Assembly: GCA_004297395.1 (NCBI GenBank)
Contig: SCUO01000099.1
Location: 1-50,361, forward strand
Reading direction: 5' to 3'
Length of the DNA stretch: 50,361 nucleotides
Origin: Chloroflexota bacterium
Lineage (GTDB): Bacteria > Chloroflexota > Limnocylindria > Limnocylindrales > CSP1-4
The position numbers and the translations under genes were made by a program. Shown in pieces: positions 31,438 to 40,053 of this stretch. The notes below the pieces were generated by a model. That model made no database searches. It was not told the origin of the DNA and was given only the letters and a program-made list of their open reading frames with translations. Positions within the stretch are counted from its first letter, which is position 1; each line of letters opens with the position of its first letter.

Positions 31438-31476
31438 GGCCGACGAAAGCCGACCCATGGTCGGCGGAAGTCGGCC
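31438..31476 (+). promoter_or_regulatory. Structured element between moeA and moaC
   Basis: Two stacked stems: GGCCGAC (31438-31444) with GTCGGCC (31470-31476), and GCCGACC (31449-31455) with GGTCGGC (31459-31465). They are separated by a purine internal loop (GAAA opposite GGAA) and capped by CAT. No T-run follows. It ends 47 nt before moaC and could be a terminator for moeA or a leader element for moaC. Confidence 0.45.
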
Positions 31477-31523
31477 CCTGGCCGACTCGCGGTAAGGCAT
31501 CATCGCGGGACACAGGAGGATCG

Positions 31524-32135
31524 ATGGATCGAGGCCCCGCTCCGCGCGCCGAACGGCGCCGCCTGACCCACGTCGACCGGACCGGGCGACCCCGGATGGT
31601 CGACGTGAGCGCGAAGCCGGCGACCGCCCGCCGCGCCGTTGCCGAGGCCTTCGTGACGCTCTCGCCCGAGACCCTCTCGCTCGTCATCGACGGCGGGGCC
31701 GCCAAGGGCGACGTGTTGGGGGTGGCCGAGCTTGCCGGGGTGATGGGCGGGAAGCGCACCTCGGAGCTCATCCCGCTCTGCCATCCCATCGGCCTTACGG
31801 ACCTGGTCGTCTCGGTCACGCCGGATCGCGCCGCCGGCGGTCTCCGGATCCGGGCGGAGGCGGCCACCACCGGGCCGACCGGTGTCGAGATGGAGGCCCT
31901 GACTGCGGCATCGGTGGCCGCGCTGACCGTCTACGACATGGTCAAGGGCGTGGAGCGAGGGGTCGAGATCCAGGCCGTGCGGCTCGTCTCGAAGTCGGGC
32001 GGCCAGAGTGGCGAGTGGCGACGTGACGCCGCGGCCGGCGGCACTGGCCCCGGCGCCGCCCCGGGCTCGCCCCCCCGCCGGCCCGGTCGGAGGCCCGGCG
32101 ATCGAACCGCCGGCCGGATTCGCCGCAAGAGCTGA
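31524..32135 (+). CDS. moaC: Cyclic pyranopterin monophosphate synthase MoaC
   Basis: Second half of the first molybdenum-cofactor step, forming cPMP from the MoaA product. 203 aa, ATG with AGGAGG about 6 nt upstream. Diagnostic segments: LTHVDRTGRPRMVDVSAKP, KRTSELIPLCHPIGLTDL, and GVEMEALTAASVAALTVYDM followed by VKG, containing the catalytic Asp and Lys. The last 40 residues are an Arg/Gly/Pro tail beyond the usual ~160 aa. No moaA is in the window. mog follows after 2 nt. Confidence 0.95.
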   Translation: MDRGPAPRAERRRLTHVDRTGRPRMVDVSAKPATARRAVAEAFVTLSPETLSLVIDGGAAKGDVLGVAELAGVMGGKRTSELIPLCHPIGLTDLVVSVTPDRAAGGLRIRAEAATTGPTGVEMEALTAASVAALTVYDMVKGVERGVEIQAVRLVSKSGGQSGEWRRDAAAGGTGPGAAPGSPPRRPGRRPGDRTAGRIRRKS

Positions 32136-32137
32136 AC

Positions 32138-32683
32138 GTGGGCAACGCGTCCCTCAGCGGCGTTCGAGCCCTTGTCCTCACGATCAGTGACGGCGTGGCG
32201 GGTGGCGGGCGGCCGGACGAATCCGGGGCGGTCCTGGCCGATCGACTCGGGGGGATGGGGGCCACTGTCGAACGCGACGTGGTATCCGACGAGCAGGGCC
32301 GCATCGCCGCCCGGATCAGCCGCGCGACGACGACGCACGAGCTCATCGTGTCCACCGGCGGGACAGGCCTCACGCCGCGTGACGTGACGCCGCAGGCCGT
32401 TCGAACGGTCCTCGACTACGAGATCCCGGGCATCGGCGAGGCGATGCGAGCCGCTGGCCGGACCTCGACCCCGCTGGCCGACCTCTCGAGGTCCCTCGGC
32501 GGCGTCTCCGGCCGGACCCTCATCGTCTGCGTGCCGGGCAGCCCGCGCGGCGCCGGCGAATCGCTGGCGGCCATCGAGCCCATCCTCGCCCACGCCCTCG
32601 AAACCCTGGCCGGCCCGCACGACCACGGCCGCCCCGCCGCGTCGTCCGCCGTCGCCGAACCCGAGCAGGAGGACGCCGACTGA
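32138..32683 (+). CDS. mog: Molybdopterin adenylyltransferase, MogA/MoaB family
   Basis: Adenylylates molybdopterin before MoeA adds molybdate. 181 aa, GTG start. Pattern: LVLTISDGVAGGGRPDESG, LIVSTGGTGLTPRDVTPQAV (the ...GGTG... substrate loop), IPGIGEAMRAAGRTSTP, TLIVCVPGSPRGAGESL. This fits MogA/MoaB; the two cannot be separated by eye. The stop overlaps the next ATG (TGATG), tying the cofactor genes to the Fe-S membrane protein. Confidence 0.92.
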   Translation: MGNASLSGVRALVLTISDGVAGGGRPDESGAVLADRLGGMGATVERDVVSDEQGRIAARISRATTTHELIVSTGGTGLTPRDVTPQAVRTVLDYEIPGIGEAMRAAGRTSTPLADLSRSLGGVSGRTLIVCVPGSPRGAGESLAAIEPILAHALETLAGPHDHGRPAASSAVAEPEQEDAD

Positions 32684-34812
32684 TGTTCCCGGCCTTCGCC
32701 GAGGTCCCCGCGTACCCCCTCGTGTTCGCCGTCTTCTGGGGCGCCGCCGCGTATTTCGCCCTGGCCATGGCCCGCCATCTCCGGATCTTCGCCGCCGCCC
32801 GCGCCGCCGGCCCGAGCCCGTTCTCGAGCATCCCGGCCCGGACCCTGGGCCTGGTCCGCTACGCCTTCATCCAGACGAAGATGTTCAAGGACTGGCGCGC
32901 GGGCCTGATGCACTTCGGGATCTTCTGGGGCTTCGTGCTCCTGACGATCGGGACCGCCAACGCGGTCACCGGCGGGATCATCCAGGCGATCCTCTCGGCC
33001 CCCTTCGACGGCTTCATCTGGGCCGCGATCTCGGCGATGCAGAACGTCGTGGCTGTGATCGTCCTCGGGGCCATCCTGTGGGCGTTTGAACGCAGGCTGA
33101 TCTCGAAGCCCGAGCGGCTGACCTACAGCCGCGACGGCCTCCTGATCCTGGCCATGATCGGCGGCCTTGTCGCGGCCGAGTTCTTCGCCCAAGTCTTCGA
33201 GATCGCCGCCTTCGGCGACGTTCCGGGCGCATTTATCGCGTCGTTCCTGGCAACGCCGCTCGGCGGCGTGGACCACGGCCTCCTCGCCGCGGCCTTCGGC
33301 ATCCTGTGGTGGACCCACAAGGTCATCGTGGCCGCATTCCTGCTTCATCTCCCGGGGAGCAAGCACCTCCACGTCGCGACGGCGTTCTTCAACGTCTATT
33401 TCCGGAAGCTTGCGCCCCGGGGCGAGCTGCCGGTGATGGACCTGGAGGCAGAGGACGCGACCTTCGGCCTCCGGACCCTCCAGGACCTCGGCTGGAAGGA
33501 CATGCTCGATGGCTTCACCTGCACCGAGTGCGGCCGCTGCCAGGAGGCCTGCCCGGCCTGGAACACCGGCAAGCCGCTCAACCCCAAGCACTTCATCATG
33601 GGCATCCGGGAGATGTCGGTCGAGGCCGAGCATGGCCTCAACCTGATCCCGAACTCGCCGCTCGTCCGCGAGACGTACGGCCTCGATGACACCGTCCACG
33701 CCGACCGGCTGGCCAAGCCGATCGTGGACGACGCGATTCCCTTCGACGCCGTCTGGGACTGCGTGACCTGCGGCGCCTGCGTCGAGGCCTGTCCGGTCCT
33801 CATCGAGCACGTCGACAAGATCGTCGGGCTGCGGCGGAACCTCGTCCTCGAGGATTCGCGCTTCCCGACCGAGCTCAACGGGGCGTTCCGGAACATGGAG
33901 GGCGTCGGCAACCCGTGGGGCCAGCCCCCGGCATCCCGGCTCGACTGGACGAAGGGCCTGCCGTTCGAGGTGCCACTGGTCGCCGACGTCGCCGCCCGCG
34001 GGGAGCTCGCCCAGCTCGACGTCCTCTACTGGGTGGGCTGCGCGGCCGCCTTCGACGAGCGGAATCGAAAGGTCGCGCGGGCCTTCGCCACCTGCCTGGA
34101 CGCTGCGGGGATCTCCTTCGCCGTCCTGGGCCAGGAGGAGTCGTGCACCGGCGACCCGGCTCGGCGGATGGGCAACGACTACGTCTACCAGATGCTCGCG
34201 ACCTCGAACATCGAGACCCTCAACCGCTACCGGATGGGCGAGAAAACGATCGTGACGGCCTGTCCCCACTGCTTCAACTCGATCGGCGTCGAGTACGCCC
34301 AGCTGGGTGGCCGCTTCCGGGTCGTCCACCACTCGGCCTTCCTCAAGGAGCTCCTGGCAGACGGCCGGCTGCGGGTCGTCGACGGTGACGGCGGCTCCAG
34401 GCGCTCCGTGACGCTCCACGATTCGTGCTACATGGCCCGCTACAGCGGCGTCGTCGCCGAGCCGCGCGATGTCCTCGGGGCCGTGCCGGGCCTGGAGCTC
34501 GTGGAGATGGAGAAGAACGGCAAGAACACGTTCTGCTGCGGTGCCGGAGGCGGCCGGATGTGGATGGAGGAGACGCGAGGCACCCGGATCAATGCCTCGC
34601 GCACGGACCAGGCCCTCGCCACCGGCGCCGGGACCGTCGCGACCGAGTGCCCGTTCTGCATGACGATGCTCAAGGACGGCCTCGAGGCCGCAGCCGACGC
34701 GAACCCCGGCGGCGAGGTCCGGGCGATCGACATCGCCGAGCTGCTGGCGGAGTCCCTCGATCCGATTCAGCCCGCCCGGTTCAGCGGGCGCGAGCTCCCG
34801 ATCCTCCAGTAG
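32683..34812 (+). CDS. ETF:quinone oxidoreductase-like membrane Fe-S protein (EtfD/HdrD-like)
   Basis: 709 aa, ATG overlapping mog by 1 nt. The N-terminal 240 residues form about five membrane helices resembling the haem b-binding NarI/HdrE type (MHFGIFWGFVLLTIGTANAV, HGLLAAAFGILWWTHKVIVA). Then two [4Fe-4S] sites, CTECGRCQEACP (about 281) and CVTCGACVEACP (about 361), and two CCG domains (SCTGDPARR ... CPHCFNS; FCCGAGGGRMWMEE ... CPFCMTM). This architecture belongs to EtfD-type proteins that take electrons from ETF to menaquinone. The acyl-CoA dehydrogenase and etfBA just downstream support that. Lactate- or glycolate-type HdrD-like proteins are the alternative. Confidence 0.9.
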   Translation: MFPAFAEVPAYPLVFAVFWGAAAYFALAMARHLRIFAAARAAGPSPFSSIPARTLGLVRYAFIQTKMFKDWRAGLMHFGIFWGFVLLTIGTANAVTGGIIQAILSAPFDGFIWAAISAMQNVVAVIVLGAILWAFERRLISKPERLTYSRDGLLILAMIGGLVAAEFFAQVFEIAAFGDVPGAFIASFLATPLGGVDHGLLAAAFGILWWTHKVIVAAFLLHLPGSKHLHVATAFFNVYFRKLAPRGELPVMDLEAEDATFGLRTLQDLGWKDMLDGFTCTECGRCQEACPAWNTGKPLNPKHFIMGIREMSVEAEHGLNLIPNSPLVRETYGLDDTVHADRLAKPIVDDAIPFDAVWDCVTCGACVEACPVLIEHVDKIVGLRRNLVLEDSRFPTELNGAFRNMEGVGNPWGQPPASRLDWTKGLPFEVPLVADVAARGELAQLDVLYWVGCAAAFDERNRKVARAFATCLDAAGISFAVLGQEESCTGDPARRMGNDYVYQMLATSNIETLNRYRMGEKTIVTACPHCFNSIGVEYAQLGGRFRVVHHSAFLKELLADGRLRVVDGDGGSRRSVTLHDSCYMARYSGVVAEPRDVLGAVPGLELVEMEKNGKNTFCCGAGGGRMWMEETRGTRINASRTDQALATGAGTVATECPFCMTMLKDGLEAAADANPGGEVRAIDIAELLAESLDPIQPARFSGRELPILQ

Positions 34813-34907
34813 CGGAGGCTGCGAGGCCGCACCCTCGTCGGGCCGTCCCAGCCACGAATCCCCGTGGTACGCGGCGACGGCCCACCAGCGTGACGCGGGC
34901 CCAGCAC

Positions 34908-35117
34908 CTAGCCCGGGAGATCCGCCCCGCAGCTCACGCATCGGGCGTCGACGACCTGGTTGCCCATCCCGCAGGTCGGGCAGCGCTTCTCGCCCTCGGT
35001 CGAGGTCGCGAAGGGACTCTCACGCGGCCGGCGCTCGCGTCGCACGATCGCCAGCGAGGCGAGGATCCCGGCGATGCCCGCGATCCCGGCGATGAGGATG
35101 ATGAGCTGGTCGTCCAT
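34908..35117 (-). CDS. Small membrane-anchored zinc-ribbon protein
   Basis: 69 aa, ATG at 35117. One N-terminal membrane helix (DQLIILIAGIAGIAGILASL) and a C-terminal zinc ribbon with two Cys pairs (CPTCGMGN ... CVSCGADLPG). The frame continues far upstream but only as a shadow of the acyl-CoA dehydrogenase. Zinc-ribbon anchors of this kind are common and uncharacterised. Lies alone on the minus strand inside the electron-transfer region. Confidence 0.7.
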   Translation of the reverse strand: MDDQLIILIAGIAGIAGILASLAIVRRERRPRESPFATSTEGEKRCPTCGMGNQVVDARCVSCGADLPG

Positions 35118-35218
35118 CGGGTCACCCCAGGGATTCACCGGCCACGAGCCCCCGCGGCGGGCGGCGCTCGTGGCGACAGGGTACGACGGGGCGGCGAATA
35201 GGGGAACGGCCCGGGTTG

Positions 35219-35224
35219 TACGAT
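35219..35224 (+). promoter_or_regulatory. -10 element defining the acyl-CoA dehydrogenase start
   Basis: TACGAT ends 7 nt before the GTG at 35232, so that GTG rather than the ATG at 35223 (which lies inside the -10) is the likely start. The same TACGAT-N7-GTGAGCACT arrangement precedes the glutaredoxin-like gene. Confidence 0.55.
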
Positions 35225-35231
35225 GCGGCCG

Positions 35232-36401
35232 GTGAGCACTCCACCGTCCGGCCATCGGCTGACCGAGGAGCAGGTCCTCCTGCGCGACACCGTCCGCGAG
35301 CTGACGGACGCCCGGATCGCGCCACGGGCCGCCGACATCGACCGCTCCGGCGAGTTTCCCGAGGACATCCGGCAGCTCCTCGCCGCCCAGGACGTCCTGG
35401 GGCTCCCGTTTCCCGAGGAGCACGGCGGGGTGGGCGGCGACCTCCTGACGGTCTGTCTGGCGATCGAGCAGATCGCCCGGGCGTGCACGACGAGCAGCCT
35501 CATCCTGGCGGTCCAGGACCTCGGGTCGCTGCCCCTCCGGCTGGGCGGGACGCCGGAGCAGCTCGCCCGCTGGGTGCCCGACCTGGCCTCGGGGAAGACG
35601 CTCATCGCCTTCGGCCTGACCGAGCCCGAGGCCGGCTCCGACGCCGCGGCGATGCGGACCACCGCCGTCCGTGACGGCGACACCTACGTCATCAACGGCA
35701 CGAAGCGCTTCATCACCAACGGCAGCGTCGCCGGCCTCGTCACGATCTTCGCTGTCACGGCCCCCGAGGCGAAGCGCCACGAGCGCCTGTCGTGCTTCCT
35801 GGTCGAGGTGCCATGCGATGGTTTCCGGGTCGCCCGCCTGGAGCACAAGCTCGGGATCCGCGGCAGCCCGACGGCCGAGCTGGAGCTGACCAACGTGCGC
35901 GTGCCGGCGGCGAATCGGATCGGGGCGGAGGGTGACGGCTGGTCGCTGGCGATGCGGACCTTCGAACGATCGCGGCCGGGGATCGCGGCCCAGGCCGTGG
36001 GCATCGCCCAGGGCGCGCTCGATGCCGCGGTCGAGTACGCGCGGCAGCGAAAGCAGTTCGGCCGCCCGATCGGCGAGTTCCAGATGATCCAGGCGATGCT
36101 GGCCGACATGGACGCCCAGGTCGAGGCCGCCCGCCAGCTGCTGTACACGGCCTGCGAGGTCATCGAGGCCGGCGCGCCCGACGCCGCGCGCTGGGCGGCC
36201 ATGTGTAAACTCGTCGCCGGCGACATGGCCATGCGCGTCACCACCGACGCCGTCCAGGTCTTCGGCGGCTATGGCTACGTCGACGAGTTCCCGGTCGAGC
36301 GGATGATGCGCGACGCGAAGATCACCCAACTCTACGAGGGAACCCAACAGATCCAGCGGCTCGTCATCGCCCGGGCATTGCTCGGGCGCGTGAGCGACTA
36401 G
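35232..36401 (+). CDS. Acyl-CoA dehydrogenase
   Basis: FAD enzyme making the alpha-beta double bond in acyl-CoA and passing electrons to ETF. 389 aa from GTG 35232. Typical segments: PFPEEHGGVGGDLLTVCLAI, FGLTEPEAGSDAAAMRTTA, YVINGTKRFITNGSVAGL, ERSRPGIAAQAVGIAQGALD, YARQRKQFGRPIGEFQMIQ, FGGYGYVDEFPVERMMRDAK, and the catalytic Glu in LYEGTQQIQRLVIAR. This is a short/branched-chain or butyryl-CoA-like enzyme; chain length is undetermined. etfB follows after 105 nt and etfA after that. Confidence 0.94.
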   Translation: MSTPPSGHRLTEEQVLLRDTVRELTDARIAPRAADIDRSGEFPEDIRQLLAAQDVLGLPFPEEHGGVGGDLLTVCLAIEQIARACTTSSLILAVQDLGSLPLRLGGTPEQLARWVPDLASGKTLIAFGLTEPEAGSDAAAMRTTAVRDGDTYVINGTKRFITNGSVAGLVTIFAVTAPEAKRHERLSCFLVEVPCDGFRVARLEHKLGIRGSPTAELELTNVRVPAANRIGAEGDGWSLAMRTFERSRPGIAAQAVGIAQGALDAAVEYARQRKQFGRPIGEFQMIQAMLADMDAQVEAARQLLYTACEVIEAGAPDAARWAAMCKLVAGDMAMRVTTDAVQVFGGYGYVDEFPVERMMRDAKITQLYEGTQQIQRLVIARALLGRVSD

Positions 36402-36506
36402 TGTCGCCAGGCGGCGACTAATCTCGACGGGCGGCGACCGGCGTCCCAGGCAACCACCGAGGTGGCGCTCCCGTTCACGGCCCAAGCCCAGGAGGATCGC
36501 AGCCGC

Positions 36507-37295
36507 GTGCACATCGTCGTCCTGACCAAGCCCGTCCCGGATCCCGCCGCTGCGGCCGAGCGGCTCGGCCCCGACATGCGACTCGATCGGGCGGCGTCGC
36601 CGGCGGTCGTCAACGGCAACGACGAGTACGCCCTCGAGGCCGCGCTCAAGCTCGTCGAGGCTCATGGCGGCGAGGTCACGCTCCTCACGATGGCCCCGCC
36701 CAGCGGCGCCGACACGATGCGCAAGGCGCTCGCCATGGGCGCCACCCGCGGCGTCCTGGTGACCGACCCGGCCCTCGCCGGCTCGTGCGTCCGGTCCACG
36801 GACGAGGTCCTCGCGGCAGCCCTCCGGGAGCTGACCTTCGATCTCGTGTTCAGCGGCTTTGACACGTCCGACGGCACCGCCGGCGTGGTTGGTGCGGCGA
36901 TCGCCGCCCGGCTCGGCCTGCCGTACCTGTCCAACGCCGCCCGGATCGAGCCTGACCCGGCCGCGGGCCGGGTTCGGGTCCGCAGGATCACGCCGACCGG
37001 CTACGACGTCCTGGAGGCGCCGATGCCGGCGCTCGTGGTCTGCACCCAGGTCCTCGGCGAGCCGCGCTACCCGTCCCTCAAGGGGATCATGTCGGCCCGC
37101 TCGAAGGAGATCGCGAGCCGGTCGCTGGCCGATCTCGGCCTCGATGGCGGGACGGTCGGCGGCGCCGCGGCCACGACCGAGGTCCTCGACAGCCGCAAGC
37201 CGCCGCCCCGCGGCGCGACCACCGTGGTCCGCGGCACGGCCGAGGAGGGCGCTGCCGCGATCGTCACGCTGCTCGCCTCGCGGAGGCTCATCTGA
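36507..37295 (+). CDS. etfB: Electron transfer flavoprotein beta subunit
   Basis: 262 aa from the GTG at 36507 with AGGAGG (36490-36495) upstream; an earlier ATG at 36462 would add 15 residues lacking conservation and swallow the ribosome site. EtfB pattern: IVVLTKPVPDP, DEYALEAALKL, VFSGFDTSDGTAGVVGAAIA (nucleotide-binding loop), LGLPYLSNA, and EPRYPSLKGIMSARSKEI. Forms the ETF heterodimer with the next gene, shuttling electrons from the acyl-CoA dehydrogenase. The stop overlaps etfA by 1 nt. Confidence 0.95.
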   Translation: MHIVVLTKPVPDPAAAAERLGPDMRLDRAASPAVVNGNDEYALEAALKLVEAHGGEVTLLTMAPPSGADTMRKALAMGATRGVLVTDPALAGSCVRSTDEVLAAALRELTFDLVFSGFDTSDGTAGVVGAAIAARLGLPYLSNAARIEPDPAAGRVRVRRITPTGYDVLEAPMPALVVCTQVLGEPRYPSLKGIMSARSKEIASRSLADLGLDGGTVGGAAATTEVLDSRKPPPRGATTVVRGTAEEGAAAIVTLLASRRLI

Positions 37296-38275
37296 TGCCC
37301 CAATTCTGGGTCGTCGGCGAGCCCAACGCCGACGGCTCGATCTCGAAGCTCTCGACCGAGGTCGCGACGCTTGCCAGCACCCTGGCCGCGGCCGCGGGCG
37401 GGGAGGCGACCGGGATCGTCGTCGCGGCGACGCCGGAGCGCGCGGCCGGCGAGCTGGCCGCGTTCCTGCCCCGGGTCATCGCCGTTGCCGATCCGGCGCT
37501 GGCCGGCCACGCCTGGTCGGTCCCCGCGGCCGAGGGCGTTGCCGCGGTCCTCGCCGCCGAGGGCGACACGGACGGCACGGTCCTGCTCGGCGCCGGGCCA
37601 GACGGGCGTGACCTCGCCGGGACCCTCGCCGCGCTCACCGGCCGGGGCGTCCTCGCCAACGCGACCGCGGTCGCGTGGGACGGGCGGCTCGTGGTCGAGA
37701 TGGGCGCCTTCGGCGGCAAGCTCATCACCAGCTCCGGGTTCACCGGCACGGGCGGGATCGTGACCGTCCGGCCGAACATGGTCACGGCCGAGCCGCTGCC
37801 GGTGGCCGGAACAGTGGAGCCGCGCGCCGCAGCGGCCGACGCGGCGCTGCCGCGAGTGGCCGTCGTCGAGCAGGTCGAGGAGGCCGGGGCCGCCGCCCCG
37901 ATCGAGGAGGCCCGGATCATCGTCTCGGGCGGCCGCGGCATCGGCGGGCCCGACGGCTTCGAGCTCGTCCGGGAGCTCGCCGGTCAGCTGGGCGGCGCGG
38001 TCGGGGCGACCCGGGCGGCCGTCGATTCGGGCTGGATCCCGTACAGCCAGCAGATCGGCCAGACCGGCAAGATCGTCAAGCCCAACCTGTACCTGGCCCT
38101 CGGCATCAGCGGCGCCATCCAGCACAAGGTCGGGATGCAGACCGCCGAGACGATCGTGGCCATCAACCGCGACCCCGACGCCCCGATCGCGGAGTTTGCC
38201 GACCTGCTCGTCGTGGGCGACCTGTTCGAGGTCGGTCGGGCGCTCATGGTGGCGCTCCGCGAACGGAGCGGCTAG
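37295..38275 (+). CDS. etfA: Electron transfer flavoprotein alpha subunit
   Basis: 326 aa, ATG in a TGATG overlap with etfB. The C-terminal FAD domain has the family signature: IIVSGGRGIGGPDGFELVRE, GATRAAVDSGWIPYSQQIGQ, TGKIVKPNLYLALGISGAIQ, and INRDPDAPIAEFADLLVVGD. The N-terminal domain (1-190) is the usual degenerate Rossmann half. Works with EtfB and probably with the Fe-S membrane protein at 32683 as quinone reductase. Confidence 0.96.
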   Translation: MPQFWVVGEPNADGSISKLSTEVATLASTLAAAAGGEATGIVVAATPERAAGELAAFLPRVIAVADPALAGHAWSVPAAEGVAAVLAAEGDTDGTVLLGAGPDGRDLAGTLAALTGRGVLANATAVAWDGRLVVEMGAFGGKLITSSGFTGTGGIVTVRPNMVTAEPLPVAGTVEPRAAAADAALPRVAVVEQVEEAGAAAPIEEARIIVSGGRGIGGPDGFELVRELAGQLGGAVGATRAAVDSGWIPYSQQIGQTGKIVKPNLYLALGISGAIQHKVGMQTAETIVAINRDPDAPIAEFADLLVVGDLFEVGRALMVALRERSG

Positions 38276-38318
38276 CCTTCGCGCAGCGCGCTCAAGCAGG
38301 GACGGGGAGAGGGGGTAC

Positions 38319-38873
38319 GTGGAGACCGCACAGGTCGTCGCCCTCGTCGCCTTCCTGTTCGTCGCGATCGGCGTCGCCATCGGTGCCCGCCGGACCGGCT
38401 CGATCCTCAGCCGGACGCGCGAGGCGGAGGGCTTCCGCGGTGCGGTCTCGGACCTCGCCCGAAGGGTGGAGACGTCGCTCGGCGACGTGTCCGTGCTCAT
38501 CGATGGCGTCCGCCGGCGCGACACGGAGCCGGACGCGATCCGCGACAGCCTGACCGCGGCTCGCGATGCCGTGGACCGCTACGCCGACGAGGCCCGCGAG
38601 CTCGCGGCGCCGCAGATCGCGCTGCCCCACCGCGACGCGATCGTCCGCGAGCTGGAACGCGCCGGGCGGGCCCTGGAGCTCGTGACCCACGGCTGCATCC
38701 TGTACGGAACGGGCCGGCGGATCGAGCGCGGAACGGAGGCGGACACCGCGGTCAAGCGCGGCTATCTCAACCTCATCCACGCCCGCGAGAGAATCGTCGA
38801 GCAGGCCAAGCTGGCCGTCGAGCGGGCCGAGGACGCCTCGCCGGTTCGACGGATCCAGCGCCGAAGCGCCTGA
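38319..38873 (+). CDS. Membrane-anchored coiled protein of unknown function
   Basis: 184 aa from the GTG at 38319 with GGGGAGAGGGGG just upstream. One membrane helix at the N-terminus (VVALVAFLFVAIGVAIG), then about 160 charged helical residues that look coiled-coil-prone (GAVSDLARRVETSLGDVSVL ... ARERIVEQAKLAVERAED). No known family by eye. Sits between etfA and nrdR, 43 nt after etfA. Confidence 0.7.
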   Translation: METAQVVALVAFLFVAIGVAIGARRTGSILSRTREAEGFRGAVSDLARRVETSLGDVSVLIDGVRRRDTEPDAIRDSLTAARDAVDRYADEARELAAPQIALPHRDAIVRELERAGRALELVTHGCILYGTGRRIERGTEADTAVKRGYLNLIHARERIVEQAKLAVERAEDASPVRRIQRRSA

Positions 38874-38900
38874 ATCCGCGCACGAACGCCGGACCGGGAT

Positions 38901-38947
38901 ACACCATGTAGTGGTAATCTCGTCGTGCACCACAACCCCTAGTGGTG
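38901..38947 (+). promoter_or_regulatory. Tandem NrdR boxes over the nrdR promoter
   Basis: Two related 16-bp sites, ACACCATGTAGTGGTA (38901-38916) and ACAACCCCTAGTGGTG (38932-38947), start exactly 31 bp apart, three helical turns, as usual for paired NrdR boxes. Box 1 agrees with the general NrdR consensus at about 10 of 16 positions and overlaps a likely -10 (TAATCT, 38915-38920). Box 2 lies past the expected start site. This indicates autoregulation. Confidence 0.7.
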
Positions 38948-38960
38948 ACGAGGAGGTTCG

Positions 38961-39464
38961 ATGCGCTGCCCCCAGTGCGGCGAGAAGGAGTCCCGGGTCG
39001 TCGATTCGCGGGATCTGGACGACGCCGCGACCATCCGTCGGCGGCGCGAGTGCGCAGCCTGCAGCCTTCGATTCACGACCTACGAGCGGATCGAGGCCGC
39101 CCGCCTGGTCATCGTCAAGCGTGATGGGACGCGCCAGGAGTTCGACCGCGAGAAGCTCGCCTCCGGGCTGCGCAAAGCACTGACCCGGCGACCGGTCCCG
39201 GCGTCGGCGCCCGATCAGGCCACGGACGCGATCGAAGCCGAGCTGCGCTCTGAGGGCATGACCGAGGTCCCTTCGTCGCGCATCGGCCAGATGGCCATGG
39301 CCAAGCTTCGCGAGCTCGACCACATCGCCTACATCCGCTTCGCCAGCGTCTACCAGAGCTTCGACGACCTCGAGGATCTCAAGCGCGAGGTCGACAGCCT
39401 GTATGACGCCCGGGACGCCGTTGCCATCGACCTCCGGCCCGGTCGGAAGGCGGGCCAGCGGTGA
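38961..39464 (+). CDS. nrdR: Transcriptional repressor NrdR
   Basis: Represses ribonucleotide reductase genes when (d)ATP is bound. 167 aa, ATG with GAGGAGG about 6 nt upstream. Zinc ribbon Cys3, Cys6, Cys31, Cys34 ([18 protein letters not shown] ... [18 protein letters not shown]) followed by an ATP-cone (about 49-139, [20 protein letters not shown] ... ALTRRP). Length normal plus a short basic tail. Overlaps dcd by 4 nt, putting nucleotide control and dUMP supply in one unit. Confidence 0.97.
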   Translation: MRCPQCGEKESRVVDSRDLDDAATIRRRRECAACSLRFTTYERIEAARLVIVKRDGTRQEFDREKLASGLRKALTRRPVPASAPDQATDAIEAELRSEGMTEVPSSRIGQMAMAKLRELDHIAYIRFASVYQSFDDLEDLKREVDSLYDARDAVAIDLRPGRKAGQR

Positions 39465-40048
39465 GCGTCCTGTCCGACCGGGACATCCGGGCGGCCCTGG
39501 AGGCTGGGGACGTCCTGATCCGTCCCTACGACCCGGTCGATCTCCAGCCGTCGTCCGTCGACCTGCACCTCGACCGGGCGTTCCGGGTCTTCCGCAACAA
39601 CCGCTACCCGTTCATCGACGTTCGCCAGCCCCAGCCGGACCTGACCGAGCTCCTCCGGGTCGAGGACGATGAGCAGTTCATCCTCCATCCGGGCGAGTTC
39701 GTCCTGGGACAGACGCTCGAGTGGGTGGAGCTGCCCGATAATCTCGTCGCCCGTCTCGAAGGCCGGTCCAGCCTCGGCCGCCTCGGGCTCCTCATCCATT
39801 CGACTGCCGGCTATGTGGATCCGGGCTGGAAGGGCAACCTGACGCTCGAGCTCTCGAACGTCGCGAACCTGCCGATCGCCCTGTATGCCGGCATGCGGAT
39901 CGGGCAGATCAGCTTCTTCCGGATGTCGAGCCCGGTCGAGCGGCCGTACGGCAGCCCCGAGCTGGGATCGCGGTACCAGGGTCAGTCGGAGCCCACGGCG
40001 TCGGCCTATTACCGCGACTACGTGAACGGCCCAAAGCCGAAGGGCTGA
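39461..40048 (+). CDS. dcd: dCTP deaminase
   Basis: Deaminates dCTP to dUTP, or to dUMP in bifunctional forms. 195 aa, GTG overlapping nrdR (GTGA). Trimeric dUTPase-like fold motifs: [50 protein letters not shown] with the catalytic Glu, and [11 protein letters not shown], plus C-terminal GSRYQGQ. The [13 protein letters not shown] stretch resembles the bifunctional Dcd/Dut of Actinobacteria and M. jannaschii, but which activity applies needs assay. Confidence 0.95.
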   Translation: MSVLSDRDIRAALEAGDVLIRPYDPVDLQPSSVDLHLDRAFRVFRNNRYPFIDVRQPQPDLTELLRVEDDEQFILHPGEFVLGQTLEWVELPDNLVARLEGRSSLGRLGLLIHSTAGYVDPGWKGNLTLELSNVANLPIALYAGMRIGQISFFRMSSPVERPYGSPELGSRYQGQSEPTASAYYRDYVNGPKPKG

Positions 40049-40053
40049 CACCT

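Noticed and set aside
32416-34941. 841-codon minus-strand open frame
   Set aside because: Antisense to mog and the Fe-S membrane protein; no motif, no start signal.
36403-36418. Hairpin GTCGCC-N4-GGCGAC between the acyl-CoA dehydrogenase and etfB
   Set aside because: Only 6 bp, no T-run, and repeated GGCGAC strings are frequent here by composition; not enough to call a terminator.
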